This document shows, one piece after another, positions 34,858 through 43,077 of a stretch of DNA of 64,000 nt. The stretch is from assembly GCF_019429485.1 (NCBI RefSeq), contig NZ_JAHXZN010000001.1:744001-808000 (forward strand). Reading direction: 5' to 3'. The notes under the pieces were generated by a model, which was not told where the DNA came from, made no database searches, and was given only the letters and a program-made list of their open reading frames with translations. The stretch's first letter is position 1; each line of letters opens with the position of its first letter. The DNA comes from Sphingomonas citri (lineage in GTDB: Bacteria; Pseudomonadota; Alphaproteobacteria; Sphingomonadales; Sphingomonadaceae). The position numbers were made by a program, and so were the translations under genes.

Positions 34858-35858
34858 GCATGCGGACCGCCCCCCTGCTCGCGGCCGCGCTGCTCGCACC
34901 GCTCGCGCTCCTCGCCCCCGCCGCCGCCCAAGAGACGGGTCCGCGGGTCGAGCGGCTCGATCCCGCGCTCGACTCGCTGATCGCGCCGGGCACGGCGGTC
35001 GAGCGGATCGCGACCGGCTTCGGCTTCACCGAGGGTCCGCTGTGGCACGACGGCCGGCTGTGGTTCTCCGACGTCAGCGGCGACACGCTGCGCGCGGTCG
35101 ACCCGGCCGGCCGTGTCGAGGAGCTGATCGGCAATGCCGGCGGCCTCCCCAACCCGCCCGCAGGCAAGAGCATCGGCCCCAACGGGATGGTGTCCGACCG
35201 CGACGGTAGCGTGCTGATGGCGCAGATGGGCGCTCGCCGCATCGTGCGCGTGGATGCGAACCGCCGCGTCACGCCGGTGATCACCGACTACCGCGGCAAG
35301 CGGCTCAACAGCCCCAACGACCTCGTCTTCGCCGCCGATGGCGCGCTGTGGTTCACCGACCCGCCGTTCGGGCTGTACAACGGCATGGACAGCGATCCCG
35401 CCAAGCAGCTGCCGTACAACGCCGTGTTCCGCTACGCCGGTGGCGAACTGACACCGGTGATCACCGACCTGAAGCTTCCCAACGGCATCGGCTTCTCGCC
35501 GGACGGACGCACCTTGTACGTCACCGATTACGGGCCGCCGGGCATGATCTACGCCTACGATGTCGGACGCGGCGGGACGATCTCTCGGCGGCGTGTGCTG
35601 ATCAGCTTTCCCGCGGGCGGGGCCGGCGGCGCCGATGGTCTCAAGGTCGATCGCCGCGGCAACGTCTGGGCGACCGGGCCGGGCGGCATCCGCGTGATCT
35701 CGCCCGCTGGGAAGGTACTCGGCCGTGTCGTACTGCCCGAGGCCGCCGCCAACCTCGCCTTCGCGGGTGACGGGCACACGCTGTACATCACGGCGTCGAC
35801 CAGCGTTTACCGGCTGCGGACCGCGGTGGCGGGGATGCTGCCGCGCTACGCTCGGTAG
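34854..35858 (+). CDS. Secreted SMP-30/gluconolactonase-family protein
   Basis: The 334-residue protein has a signal peptide (1-26, ending PAAAQ) and a six-bladed beta-propeller of the SMP-30/gluconolaconase/LRE family. Metal residues are plausible at Glu60 (GFTEGPLW), Asn in LNSPNDLVF and Asp in GGADGLKV. Enzymes of this family hydrolyse sugar lactones. In the periplasm it could open lactones formed by the quinoproteins encoded nearby. It is the last gene of the operon from 33527, and a large inverted repeat follows. Confidence 0.88.
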   Translation: MSMRTAPLLAAALLAPLALLAPAAAQETGPRVERLDPALDSLIAPGTAVERIATGFGFTEGPLWHDGRLWFSDVSGDTLRAVDPAGRVEELIGNAGGLPNPPAGKSIGPNGMVSDRDGSVLMAQMGARRIVRVDANRRVTPVITDYRGKRLNSPNDLVFAADGALWFTDPPFGLYNGMDSDPAKQLPYNAVFRYAGGELTPVITDLKLPNGIGFSPDGRTLYVTDYGPPGMIYAYDVGRGGTISRRRVLISFPAGGAGGADGLKVDRRGNVWATGPGGIRVISPAGKVLGRVVLPEAAANLAFAGDGHTLYITASTSVYRLRTAVAGMLPRYAR

Positions 35859-35908
35859 TAGGTGGCGATCGCCTCGCCCACACCGTCTCGCGCCCTCGCC
35901 ACGCCCTG

Positions 35909-36014
35909 CCCAGCGTCATCCTGAGCTCGTCTCAGGATCCACTGTTCCGCAAGCGGCGTGGCACCTGAGTGTGCGGACGGGTGGATCCTGAAACGAGTCC
36001 AGGATGACGCTGGG
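35909..36014. repeat. Large inverted repeat (copy 4), possible bidirectional terminator
   Basis: The arms CCCAGCGTCATCCTGAGCTC... (35909-35942) and ...GAGTCCAGGATGACGCTGGG (35981-36014) are 34-nt inverse copies with about three mismatches around a 38-nt loop. The element sits between the convergent lactonase and cytochrome genes. Each arm has its own dyad (ATCCTGA/TCAGGAT), as in the other REP-like copies. Confidence 0.78.
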
Positions 36015-36072
36015 CGGGGCTCGGCTGAGCATCGACTCCGAACGCGGGTGCGCTCCGGCTCAGACGTCCCCC

Positions 36073-36414
36073 TCAATGCCCCGTCGCGCCGGCCTTCTTG
36101 TCCGTCGCCAAGTTCGCCACGAGATAGTCGCTCATCACCTTCTGCTCCTCGGGCGAGAGCTCCGCACCGCGATCGATCATCGACTGCACCAGCGCTGGCC
36201 ACTCGGCCGCGGTCTTGTGCGCGGTGAAGACCTGGTTGGTGGTGTGACAGAAGCCACAACGCTCGTTGATCAGGTCCAGCCCGGGGCCCGCCGCGGGCGC
36301 AGCGGCCGGCGCGGCGGGCTGCTGCGCCGCCAGCGCCACCGCGCCGAGCAGCGCGGTACCGGCGAAGGCGGCGCAACCCGCGGCGAGGCGGACGATCGGG
36401 TCGATACGCGTCAT
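36073..36414 (-). CDS. Periplasmic monohaem c-type cytochrome
   Basis: The 113-residue protein has an N-terminal signal/anchor helix (VRLAAGCAAFAGTALLGAVALAA), an Ala/Pro linker (31-44) and one haem site CGFCH (53-57). Its short form and motif order (ERCGFCHTTN, then MIDRGAELSPEEQKVMSDYL) look like the small cytochromes that take electrons from quinoproteins. It lies 11 bp downstream of the PQQ enzyme gene, so it is the likely electron acceptor. The ATG at 36414 has GAGG nine bases upstream; the ATG at 36423 is an alternative. Confidence 0.87.
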   Translation of the reverse strand: MTRIDPIVRLAAGCAAFAGTALLGAVALAAQQPAAPAAAPAAGPGLDLINERCGFCHTTNQVFTAHKTAAEWPALVQSMIDRGAELSPEEQKVMSDYLVANLATDKKAGATGH

Positions 36415-36425
36415 GGCAGGCATCC

Positions 36426-38354
36426 TCAGCGGACGGCGAAGGCGACAACTTGGTCGCTGGTCGCGGGTTGGAAGGCGAAGCCGCCGGTCGCCACCGCGGC
36501 GACCATCTGGCGACCGTCGGCGGCCTGATAGGTCATCGGCGTGCCGTAGTTGGAGGCGGGCAACGGCGCGGACCACAGCAGCGCGCCGCTCTTCGTCTCA
36601 AAGGCGCGGATCGTGGCGTCGCGCGTCGCGCCGATGAAGGTCAGCCCGCTGGCAGTGGTGATCGGTCCACCCGCGCTGATCACGCCATTCGCGCCGAAGG
36701 CGGGATCGTCGTTCGTGCCCAGCACCTTTCGCCACGCCACGGCGCCGGTGTCGACGTTCACCGCGACCAGCTCGCCCCATGGCCCCTTCTGGCACGGCAG
36801 GCCGGTCTCCTTGTCCTGGAAATAGGCGTAGCCCGCCTTCATGCCCCAGCTGCCGTCGGGCTGCTGCGCGAGCTGCTGCGGGCTGGCGAGATTGTTGACG
36901 TTGACGACGTACAGCCCGCTCTTCGGGTCGAACGCGCCCCCGCCCCAGTCGACCCCGCCGAGGCTGCCGGGGAAGAAATTGACCGCGCTGTCGGCGCGCA
37001 GCGGCTGGAACGGCTTGCTCGGCGCGACGGTGAGATCGGCCACCAGCTTCTCGCACGCGGCGCGCAGCGCTGGCGGCCCCTCGACGAGATCGGTAGCGGC
37101 ATAGCTCAGCCGCGCCAGCGGCGGCGGCGTGACCGGCATCGGCTGGGTCGGCCAGGGCTGCTCGCCGGGGATGTCGGTGTCGGTCGGGACTGGCACCTCG
37201 CGCACGTCGTACAGCGGCTTGCCGGTGACGCGGTCGAGGATGAACATCATCGCGGTCTTGTTCATCACCGCGATCGCGGGGATCGTGCGGCCGCGGCGGC
37301 GCACCTCGATGAGCGTCGCGCTGGGCAGGTCGACGTCCCAGATGTCGTGGTGGACGGTCTGGAAGTGCCAGAGGTACTTGCCCGTCGCCGCCTCCACCGC
37401 GACGATGGAGTTGCCGTAGAGGTTCTGCCCCTTGCGATCCCCGCCCCAGCGATCGAACGTCGGCGCGCCGACGGGCAGATAGGCGATGCCGCGCTTGTCG
37501 TCGACGAGCACGAAGGTCCAGACGTTCGTGCCCGAGCGCTTCTGCCAGCTGTCGCCCTCCCAGGTGCCGAAATTGGGCTCGCCCGGCTGCGGGATGGTGT
37601 GGAAGGTCCAGAGCAATTTGCCGGTGCGCGCGTCCCAGCCGCGCACGTCGCCGGCGGCACCTTTCACGGGCATCTCCTGCACGCGCGAGCCCGTGATGAT
37701 GACGTCGCGGTAGATCGCGGGCGGGCTGCTCATGCCGAGCGGCGCGCGCGTGCCGTTCATCACCTCGGGCGTCTTCATGTCGACCGCGCCCGCGGTGCCG
37801 AAGCCGGCGGCGGGCTGACCGGTGGCGGCGTCGAGCGCGATCAGCTTGCCGCTGCGCGTGCCGAAGACGATCCGCGCGCCGATCCCCTTGCCGCCAGGCC
37901 AGTAAGCGACGCCGCGGGTAGAGGGCTGATCGTTGCCGGGCAGCTGGAATACCCAGCGCTCGGCCCCGGTCGCGGCGTCGAGCGCGACGACGCGCTTGTA
38001 GGGCGTGGCGAGATACATGATCCCTTTGACCACCAGGGGCGTCGCCTCGGAGGCCGAGAAGCCGGTGCGGAACTTGGCGGGAACGCTGTCGGGCATCGGG
38101 ATCGTCTCGCCCGTCGTGCCCGCGGGGCGCATGTGATAGGTCCACACCTGCCGCAGCTTGGCAACGTTCACGGGCGTGATCTCGGTCAGCGGCGAGTGGC
38201 GCGCGTGGCTCTCGTCGCGGCCGTAGCCCTGCCAGTCGCCCTTGGCCTGGGCGAGCAGCGGCGCGCCCGCGCCCGACGCCAGCGCCACCGCCGCGACCAG
38301 CAGCGTCCCCGCCTGCCCGACGCGCCTCTCAGCGCGCTTGATCCTGCTCGCCAC
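36426..38354 (-). CDS. Secreted PQQ-dependent dehydrogenase (quinoprotein)
   Basis: This 642-residue quinoprotein has a signal peptide (about 1-36, ending PLLAQA) and an eight-bladed propeller of the PQQ-dependent glucose/alcohol dehydrogenase group. Repeated W-motif blades are visible (VVALDAATGAERWVF, LIALDAATGQPAAGF, WDARTGKLLWTF, VEAATGKYLWHF, VNVDTGAVAWRK). The sequence WGGGAFDPKSGLYVVNVNN is characteristic of the membrane-GDH-like branch. No N-terminal TM bundle and no fused haem domain are present, so the small cytochrome next door is the likely acceptor. It probably oxidises a sugar or alcohol in the periplasm. Box B lies 89 bp upstream, between this gene and the CoA-transferase gene. 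Confidence 0.88.
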   Translation of the reverse strand: MASRIKRAERRVGQAGTLLVAAVALASGAGAPLLAQAKGDWQGYGRDESHARHSPLTEITPVNVAKLRQVWTYHMRPAGTTGETIPMPDSVPAKFRTGFSASEATPLVVKGIMYLATPYKRVVALDAATGAERWVFQLPGNDQPSTRGVAYWPGGKGIGARIVFGTRSGKLIALDAATGQPAAGFGTAGAVDMKTPEVMNGTRAPLGMSSPPAIYRDVIITGSRVQEMPVKGAAGDVRGWDARTGKLLWTFHTIPQPGEPNFGTWEGDSWQKRSGTNVWTFVLVDDKRGIAYLPVGAPTFDRWGGDRKGQNLYGNSIVAVEAATGKYLWHFQTVHHDIWDVDLPSATLIEVRRRGRTIPAIAVMNKTAMMFILDRVTGKPLYDVREVPVPTDTDIPGEQPWPTQPMPVTPPPLARLSYAATDLVEGPPALRAACEKLVADLTVAPSKPFQPLRADSAVNFFPGSLGGVDWGGGAFDPKSGLYVVNVNNLASPQQLAQQPDGSWGMKAGYAYFQDKETGLPCQKGPWGELVAVNVDTGAVAWRKVLGTNDDPAFGANGVISAGGPITTASGLTFIGATRDATIRAFETKSGALLWSAPLPASNYGTPMTYQAADGRQMVAAVATGGFAFQPATSDQVVAFAVR

Positions 38355-38442
38355 GCTTCACTCTCCCGTTCGGCGACGTTGCGTTCCGCACCGGGCGGCC
38401 ACAACGTTGTCCTGTCATTTCAACGGTGCTAGCAAGCCGCTC

Positions 38443-38461
38443 GATCCTATACAATATGATC
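38443..38461. promoter_or_regulatory. GntR-type box B (GATCCTAT-ACA-ATATGATC)
   Basis: 8-bp arms with one mismatch around a 3-bp spacer, in the 157-bp divergent gap between the quinoprotein (38354) and CoA-transferase (38512) genes. The right half ATATGATCTG is the same as in box C. Confidence 0.68.
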
Positions 38462-38511
38462 TGTGGCGGATCGGCGCGGGTTGAGACCGCACGACGCGTG
38501 AGGAGAGAGAC

Positions 38512-39699
38512 ATGCCGGACTTGCCACTGAAGGGCCTGAGAGTGCTCGACATCTCCCAGGTGATGGCGGGACCGTTCTGCTGCATGCTGCTCGGCGACAT
38601 GGGCGCGGACGTGATCAAGATCGAACCGCCCCGCACCGGCGATTCGACCCGCCATTCGATGGGCTTCCGGCTCAAGGGCGAGGACAGCCCGGGCTTCCTC
38701 GCGCTCAACCGCAACAAGCGCAGCATCACGCTCGACCTGAAGGACGAGGCCGACCGCGCGGTGCTCTACGCCTTGGTGCAGACCGCGGACATCGTGGTGG
38801 AGAACGCGCGCCCCGGCGTCGCGAAGCGGCTCGGCATCGACTATGACACGCTTTCCGCGCTCAACCCGCGGCTGATCTACGCCAGCATCTCCGGCTTCGG
38901 CCAGACCGGGCCCTGGGCGCAGCGCCCCGGCTTCGACCTGATCGCGCAGGCGATGTCGGGCGTGCTCAGCTCGAACGGCTTCCCCGGCATGGAGCCGGCC
39001 AAGAACTCGATCGCGGTGGCCGACCTCGGCGCGGGGCTGTTCTCGGTCTACGGCATCCTCAGCGCGGTGATCGGGCGGCAGGCGTCGGGCGAGGGGCAAT
39101 ATATTGACGCGTCGCTGCTCGAGGCCGCGATGGGGCTCTCGATCTGGGAAACGACCGAATATTGGGGCACCGGCCGTGCGCCGACGCCGATCGGCTCGGC
39201 CAACCGCATGTCGGCACCCTATCAGGCGGTGCACGCGTCGGACGATTGGTTCGTGATCGGCGCGGCGAACCAGGGATTGTGGCTCAAGCTGCTCCAGGTG
39301 ATCGGCCGACCCGAGCTGCAGGACGACGAGCGCTACGCCACCAACGCCGCGCGCGTGGCGAACCGCGAGCTGCTGATCGACGATCTCGCGCCGACCTTCG
39401 TGACGCGTACCAGCCAGGAGTGGATCGACGCGCTGCTCGCCGCCGGCGTGCCCGCCGCGCCGATCCTCGACTATGGGGAGGCGGTGGCGAGCGAGCAGGC
39501 AGTCGCGCGCGACATGGTGATGCAGGTGCCGCATCCGGTCGAGGGCGAGTTCCGCGCGCTCGGCTTTCCCGTCAAGATGCGCGGGACGCCGCAGGAAGTG
39601 CGCCTGCCCCCGCCCCTGCTCAACGAGCATGACGCCGAGATCCGCCGCGAGCTGGCCGAGCGCGGGCTGCTCCCCGCGGCGACCGAGGCGGTGGCGTGA
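38512..39699 (+). CDS. Class III CoA-transferase (CaiB/BaiF family)
   Basis: The 395-residue protein belongs to the CaiB/Frc family, which moves CoA between carboxylic acids through an aspartyl-CoA intermediate. The start LKGLRVLDISQVMAGPFCCMLLGDMGADVIKIEPP is canonical. Asp171 in VADLGAGLFSVY matches the catalytic Asp. SISGFGQTGPW (126-136) is the glycine-rich loop region. It probably activates an organic acid made upstream in the pathway. The stop overlaps the GTG start of the crotonase gene (GTGA), so the two are coupled. Confidence 0.93.
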   Translation: MPDLPLKGLRVLDISQVMAGPFCCMLLGDMGADVIKIEPPRTGDSTRHSMGFRLKGEDSPGFLALNRNKRSITLDLKDEADRAVLYALVQTADIVVENARPGVAKRLGIDYDTLSALNPRLIYASISGFGQTGPWAQRPGFDLIAQAMSGVLSSNGFPGMEPAKNSIAVADLGAGLFSVYGILSAVIGRQASGEGQYIDASLLEAAMGLSIWETTEYWGTGRAPTPIGSANRMSAPYQAVHASDDWFVIGAANQGLWLKLLQVIGRPELQDDERYATNAARVANRELLIDDLAPTFVTRTSQEWIDALLAAGVPAAPILDYGEAVASEQAVARDMVMQVPHPVEGEFRALGFPVKMRGTPQEVRLPPPLLNEHDAEIRRELAERGLLPAATEAVA

Positions 39700-40472
39700 G
39701 CGGGATCGTCGTCACGCGTGACGGTGACGCGGTCCATGTCCGCTTCGACAACCCTGCCGCGCACAACGCGCTGACCGGCACGATGTGGCTGGCGCTGCGC
39801 GACGCCGCGCGCGCGGTCGCGGACGATCCCAGCGTGCGCGTGGTGACCTTCCGCGGCACCGGCGGGAAGGCGTTCATCTCGGGCACCGACATCACCAAGT
39901 TCGCGGACTACGCCGAGGGGGCGCAGGGCGTCGCCTACGAACGCGAGATCGACGAGTGTATGGGCGCGATCGACGCCTTGCCCTGCACGACGATAGCGGT
40001 GGTGGAAGGCTGGGCGGTCGGCGGCGGGCTCAACATCAGCTCGGCGTGCGACTTCCGCGTGGCGACGCCTGACGCGCGCTTCGGCTCGCCGATCGGGCGG
40101 ACGATCGGCAACTGCCTCTCCGCCGCGAGCCTGGCGCGGATCGGCGGCGCGGTGGGCGTGGCGGTGGCGCGGCGGATGGTGCTGCTCGGCGAGATCGTCG
40201 CGGCGGAGGAGCTCCGCGCGAGCGGCTTCCTGCTCAAGGTGGTGGAGCGCGACGCGCTCGACGCCGAGGTGGCGGCGCTGTGCGCACGCGCCGCGGAGAA
40301 CGCGCCGCTGACCACGCGGGTGACGAAGGAGACGCTGCGGCGGATGACCTTCGACGGCCTGCCCGCGATCGAGCCGCTGATCGAGCAGGTGTACGGCAGC
40401 GCCGATTTCCGGCGCGGCGTCGCGGATTTCCTCGCGAAGACCAAGCGCGTGCCGGCGTGGACGGGGCAGTGA
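39696..40472 (+). CDS. Crotonase-fold protein lacking both hydratase glutamates
   Basis: The 258-residue protein has the crotonase fold: FDNPAAHNALT, first oxyanion segment KAFISGTDI (58-66) and GGG (109-111) with the ACDFRVA strand. In enoyl-CoA hydratase the catalytic glutamates sit in GGGCEL and QPE. Here the same places hold Asn113 (GGGLN) and Ile133 (GSPI). A normal hydratase reaction is therefore unlikely; isomerase, hydrolase, decarboxylase or retro-aldol chemistry is open. It is coupled to the CoA-transferase gene, so the substrate should be the CoA ester that enzyme makes. Confidence 0.88.
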   Translation: MSGIVVTRDGDAVHVRFDNPAAHNALTGTMWLALRDAARAVADDPSVRVVTFRGTGGKAFISGTDITKFADYAEGAQGVAYEREIDECMGAIDALPCTTIAVVEGWAVGGGLNISSACDFRVATPDARFGSPIGRTIGNCLSAASLARIGGAVGVAVARRMVLLGEIVAAEELRASGFLLKVVERDALDAEVAALCARAAENAPLTTRVTKETLRRMTFDGLPAIEPLIEQVYGSADFRRGVADFLAKTKRVPAWTGQ

Positions 40473-40484
40473 GGGCGGTCTGAG

Positions 40485-40508
40485 ATCCTCCCCGCTCGCG
40501 GGGAGGAT
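40485..40508. terminator. Bidirectional hairpin terminator
   Basis: The arms ATCCTCCCCGC (40485-40495) and GCGGGGAGGAT (40498-40508) are perfect inverse copies and are followed by TT. The hairpin lies in the 44-bp gap between the convergent crotonase and cytochrome genes and can stop both transcripts. Confidence 0.75.
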
Positions 40509-40516
40509 TTAGCGCC

Positions 40517-40966
40517 CTATCCCACGGGTTTCGGCGCGATCATGATCCCGGCCGCCATCGGCTGGCTCGGCGGCAGCGGCAGCTTGCCCGCGGGGAAACC
40601 GTTGACCTCGAAGATATAGGCCTGGATGTCGGCGACGGTCTTGCCGGGCAGGCTGCCGGGCGCGCTCAGCGGCATCGTCGTCTTGATCCGCGAGAACAGG
40701 TCGCCCGCCGAGGTGCCGTTCCAGTTGTTGAGGAAGCCGCCCCCGACCAGCGCGGGCGCGACGTCGATCCCCGCGAGCGTGTCGCCGTGGCAGGCGGCGC
40801 AATTCTCCGCATAGGCCACCTTGCCTCGCGCGGCCTGCTCCGCGGTGTAGACGCCGTTCCAGACATCGCGCTGCCCGCCCTGCGCCCGCACCACCACCGC
40901 GCTGCCGAGCGTCAGCGCCGCCGCGCCGAGCGCCCAGAGGCCATATCGCGTCGTTCGCTCCATCAT
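40517..40966 (-). CDS. Periplasmic monohaem c-type cytochrome
   Basis: The 149-residue protein has a signal helix (about 7-29, YGLWALGAAALTLGSAVVVRAQ) and one haem motif CAACH (56-60) in AYAENCAACHGDTLAG. A Met in TTMPLSAPGSL is the likely second axial ligand. The pattern matches cytochromes fed by PQQ dehydrogenases. The TGATG junction with the quinoprotein gene upstream couples the two. I give the ATG at 40966 (GGGAG upstream); the GTG at 40969 is also possible. It is the last gene of the six-gene operon from 48539. Confidence 0.88.
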   Translation of the reverse strand: MMERTTRYGLWALGAAALTLGSAVVVRAQGGQRDVWNGVYTAEQAARGKVAYAENCAACHGDTLAGIDVAPALVGGGFLNNWNGTSAGDLFSRIKTTMPLSAPGSLPGKTVADIQAYIFEVNGFPAGKLPLPPSQPMAAGIMIAPKPVG

Positions 40967-43077
40967 CACGCTACTCCCGGCAGTCGGTAGGCGACCAGCT
41001 CCGCGCTGGCGTTGCCGCCGCCCGTGGCGACGACGATATATTGCCGCCCCTTCAGACGATAGGTCATCGGCGAGCCGCTCTGCGGCGCGGTCATGTACAC
41101 CGCGCCTTTCTCCTCGCCCGTGGCCTTGTCATAGGCGCGCAGCATCGCGCCGCGGATGCCGTACTCGTTGGTGTAGAAGCCCGCCTCGCCGCAGATCACC
41201 AGCGTCTTGGTCACCAGCGGGCCGAGATTGCCGGCGCGGCCCGTGCGCGGGATCTTTAGCCCCTTCAGCGCGGGATGGTTGCGCACATTGTCAGGCGTCT
41301 CGCCGTGCGCGACCTGCCAGGCGAGGTCCCCCTTGCTCAGGTCGATCGCGGTGATCCGTCCATAGGGCGGCTTGAGCAACGGCAGGCCGTCGACGGCGAG
41401 GAAACCCGGCGGAGGTCCCTTGGAGGCACCGGCGGGCTTGCCACCCGCCGGGGCGCCCGCGGGCGGCGCCTCCATATTGGGCATCCTCGGCCTGGTCGAG
41501 CCCATCGCCGGCATCGCGCGCGCCTCGCGGCCGGCCACGCCATGCACCTGCGGGAACTCGGACACCTCGGGGTCGGCGTTGGGCACGATCCCCATCAGCG
41601 AGGGCTGCGTCTTCGAATAGACGTAGACCATGTGCGTCTCGGGGTCGTAGCAGCCGCCCGGCCAATTGGTCCCGCCCTGGACACCCGGCGCCGAGATCGT
41701 ACCCCAGCGGCCCGGCTTGCTCACCGTCGGCGGGGTGAAGAGCGGGCCGATCTTGTACGACTTCACGAACTCCACCGCCTTGGTCCGGAGCGCCGGGGTG
41801 AAGTCGATGAGGTCGTCCTCGGTGACGCCCTGCACGTCATAGGCGGGCGGTTTGGACGGGACCGGCTGAGTCGGGCTGTACCATTCGCCGGGCACGTCGC
41901 CGCGCTCGACCTTGCGTTCGACGATCGGCCAGATCGGCTTCCCCGTCTCGCGGTCGAGCACGTACAGGAAGGCCTGCTTGGTCGGCTGCGCGAGCGCCTT
42001 GACGGTGCGCCCGTTCACCGGGATGTCGCACAGGATCGGTGCACACGGAATGTCGCGATCCCACAGCCCGTGATGCACCATCTGATAATGCCAGCGGCGC
42101 TGCCCGGTCTCAAGGTCGAGCGCCACCAGCGACTCGCCGAACAACGCGTTTCCACGGCGGAACATGCCCATCTCGTCGCCGGTCGGCAGCTCGACCGGGA
42201 CGTACACGAGCCCGAGCTCCTCGTCCGCGGACATCTCGGCCCAGGCCCCGGCGTTGCCGGCCTCGTCGGCGTCACCGTTGAGCCAGGTGTCGTAGCCGAA
42301 CTCGCCCTCGCGCGGGATGGTGTGGAAGATCCACTTGCGCTTGCCCGTGCGCACGTCGAAGCCGCGGATATAGCCCTTCACGTTCTTGCGCACCGCCGGC
42401 ACGTCGCCCGCGGTGTGCGCCGCGCCGACCACCACCGTGTCGCGCGCCACCATCGGCGTGGCGTGAAGGCCGACGTCGGCGGTGTCGACGTCGAGCTCCT
42501 GGTCGAAGTCCTTCTTGAGATCGACGATGCCGTTGGTGCCGAAATTGGGATCGGGGATGCCCGTGTTGGCGTCGAGCGAGACCAGCTGATAGCCGATCGT
42601 GACATAGAGGATCCGCTCCATCGTGCCGTCGGTCCAATAGGACACGCCATGGCCGGAGAGCTGGCGCGGCGAGTTGAGCGCGCGCTGGCCCTCGTCCACC
42701 CGGTGCATCCACAGCAGCTCGCCCGTCGCCGCGTCGAGCGCGACGCAATCGCGGCGCGAGCCGGCGGGGAGGAACAGCCGGCCCTTCACCAGCAGCGGGG
42801 TGGGCTCGAACTGATATTCCTTGCGCGCGCCGAACACGTCGGTCTTGACGCTCCAGGCGATCTCGAGGTCGTTGAAATTGTCGGCGTTGATCTGGTCGAG
42901 CGGCGAGTAGCGCGTGTTGGCCTTGTCCGCGGCGTAGCTGCGCCACTCGGTGTCGGGCGGCGGCGCGTCCGCGTCCTGCATCGGCGCCGCCAGCGCCGCC
43001 GGGTCGATCGCGAGCACCAACGCCGAGGCGGCGGTGCCCGCCAGCAGGTGGCGTCGGGTGAGACCGGGCGCGCTCAC
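40966..43077 (-). CDS. Exported PQQ-dependent dehydrogenase (quinoprotein)
   Basis: The 703-residue protein has a twin-arginine signal (SAPGLTRRHLLAGTAASALVLA) and a PQQ propeller domain. Blades are visible at CVALDAATGELLWMH, GFDVRTGKRKWIF, VALDLETGQRRWHY, VLDRETGKPIWPI and AIDLSKGDLAWQV. Between blades near residue 530-570 it has a Pro/Ala/Gly-rich insertion (PPAGAPAGGKPAGASKGPPPG) not present in the shorter paralogue at 36426. Tat export implies it folds before crossing the membrane, which is unusual for a quinoprotein. The GTG at 43077 overlaps the aldehyde dehydrogenase stop (GTGA). The substrate is unknown. Confidence 0.87.
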   Translation of the reverse strand: MSAPGLTRRHLLAGTAASALVLAIDPAALAAPMQDADAPPPDTEWRSYAADKANTRYSPLDQINADNFNDLEIAWSVKTDVFGARKEYQFEPTPLLVKGRLFLPAGSRRDCVALDAATGELLWMHRVDEGQRALNSPRQLSGHGVSYWTDGTMERILYVTIGYQLVSLDANTGIPDPNFGTNGIVDLKKDFDQELDVDTADVGLHATPMVARDTVVVGAAHTAGDVPAVRKNVKGYIRGFDVRTGKRKWIFHTIPREGEFGYDTWLNGDADEAGNAGAWAEMSADEELGLVYVPVELPTGDEMGMFRRGNALFGESLVALDLETGQRRWHYQMVHHGLWDRDIPCAPILCDIPVNGRTVKALAQPTKQAFLYVLDRETGKPIWPIVERKVERGDVPGEWYSPTQPVPSKPPAYDVQGVTEDDLIDFTPALRTKAVEFVKSYKIGPLFTPPTVSKPGRWGTISAPGVQGGTNWPGGCYDPETHMVYVYSKTQPSLMGIVPNADPEVSEFPQVHGVAGREARAMPAMGSTRPRMPNMEAPPAGAPAGGKPAGASKGPPPGFLAVDGLPLLKPPYGRITAIDLSKGDLAWQVAHGETPDNVRNHPALKGLKIPRTGRAGNLGPLVTKTLVICGEAGFYTNEYGIRGAMLRAYDKATGEEKGAVYMTAPQSGSPMTYRLKGRQYIVVATGGGNASAELVAYRLPGVA

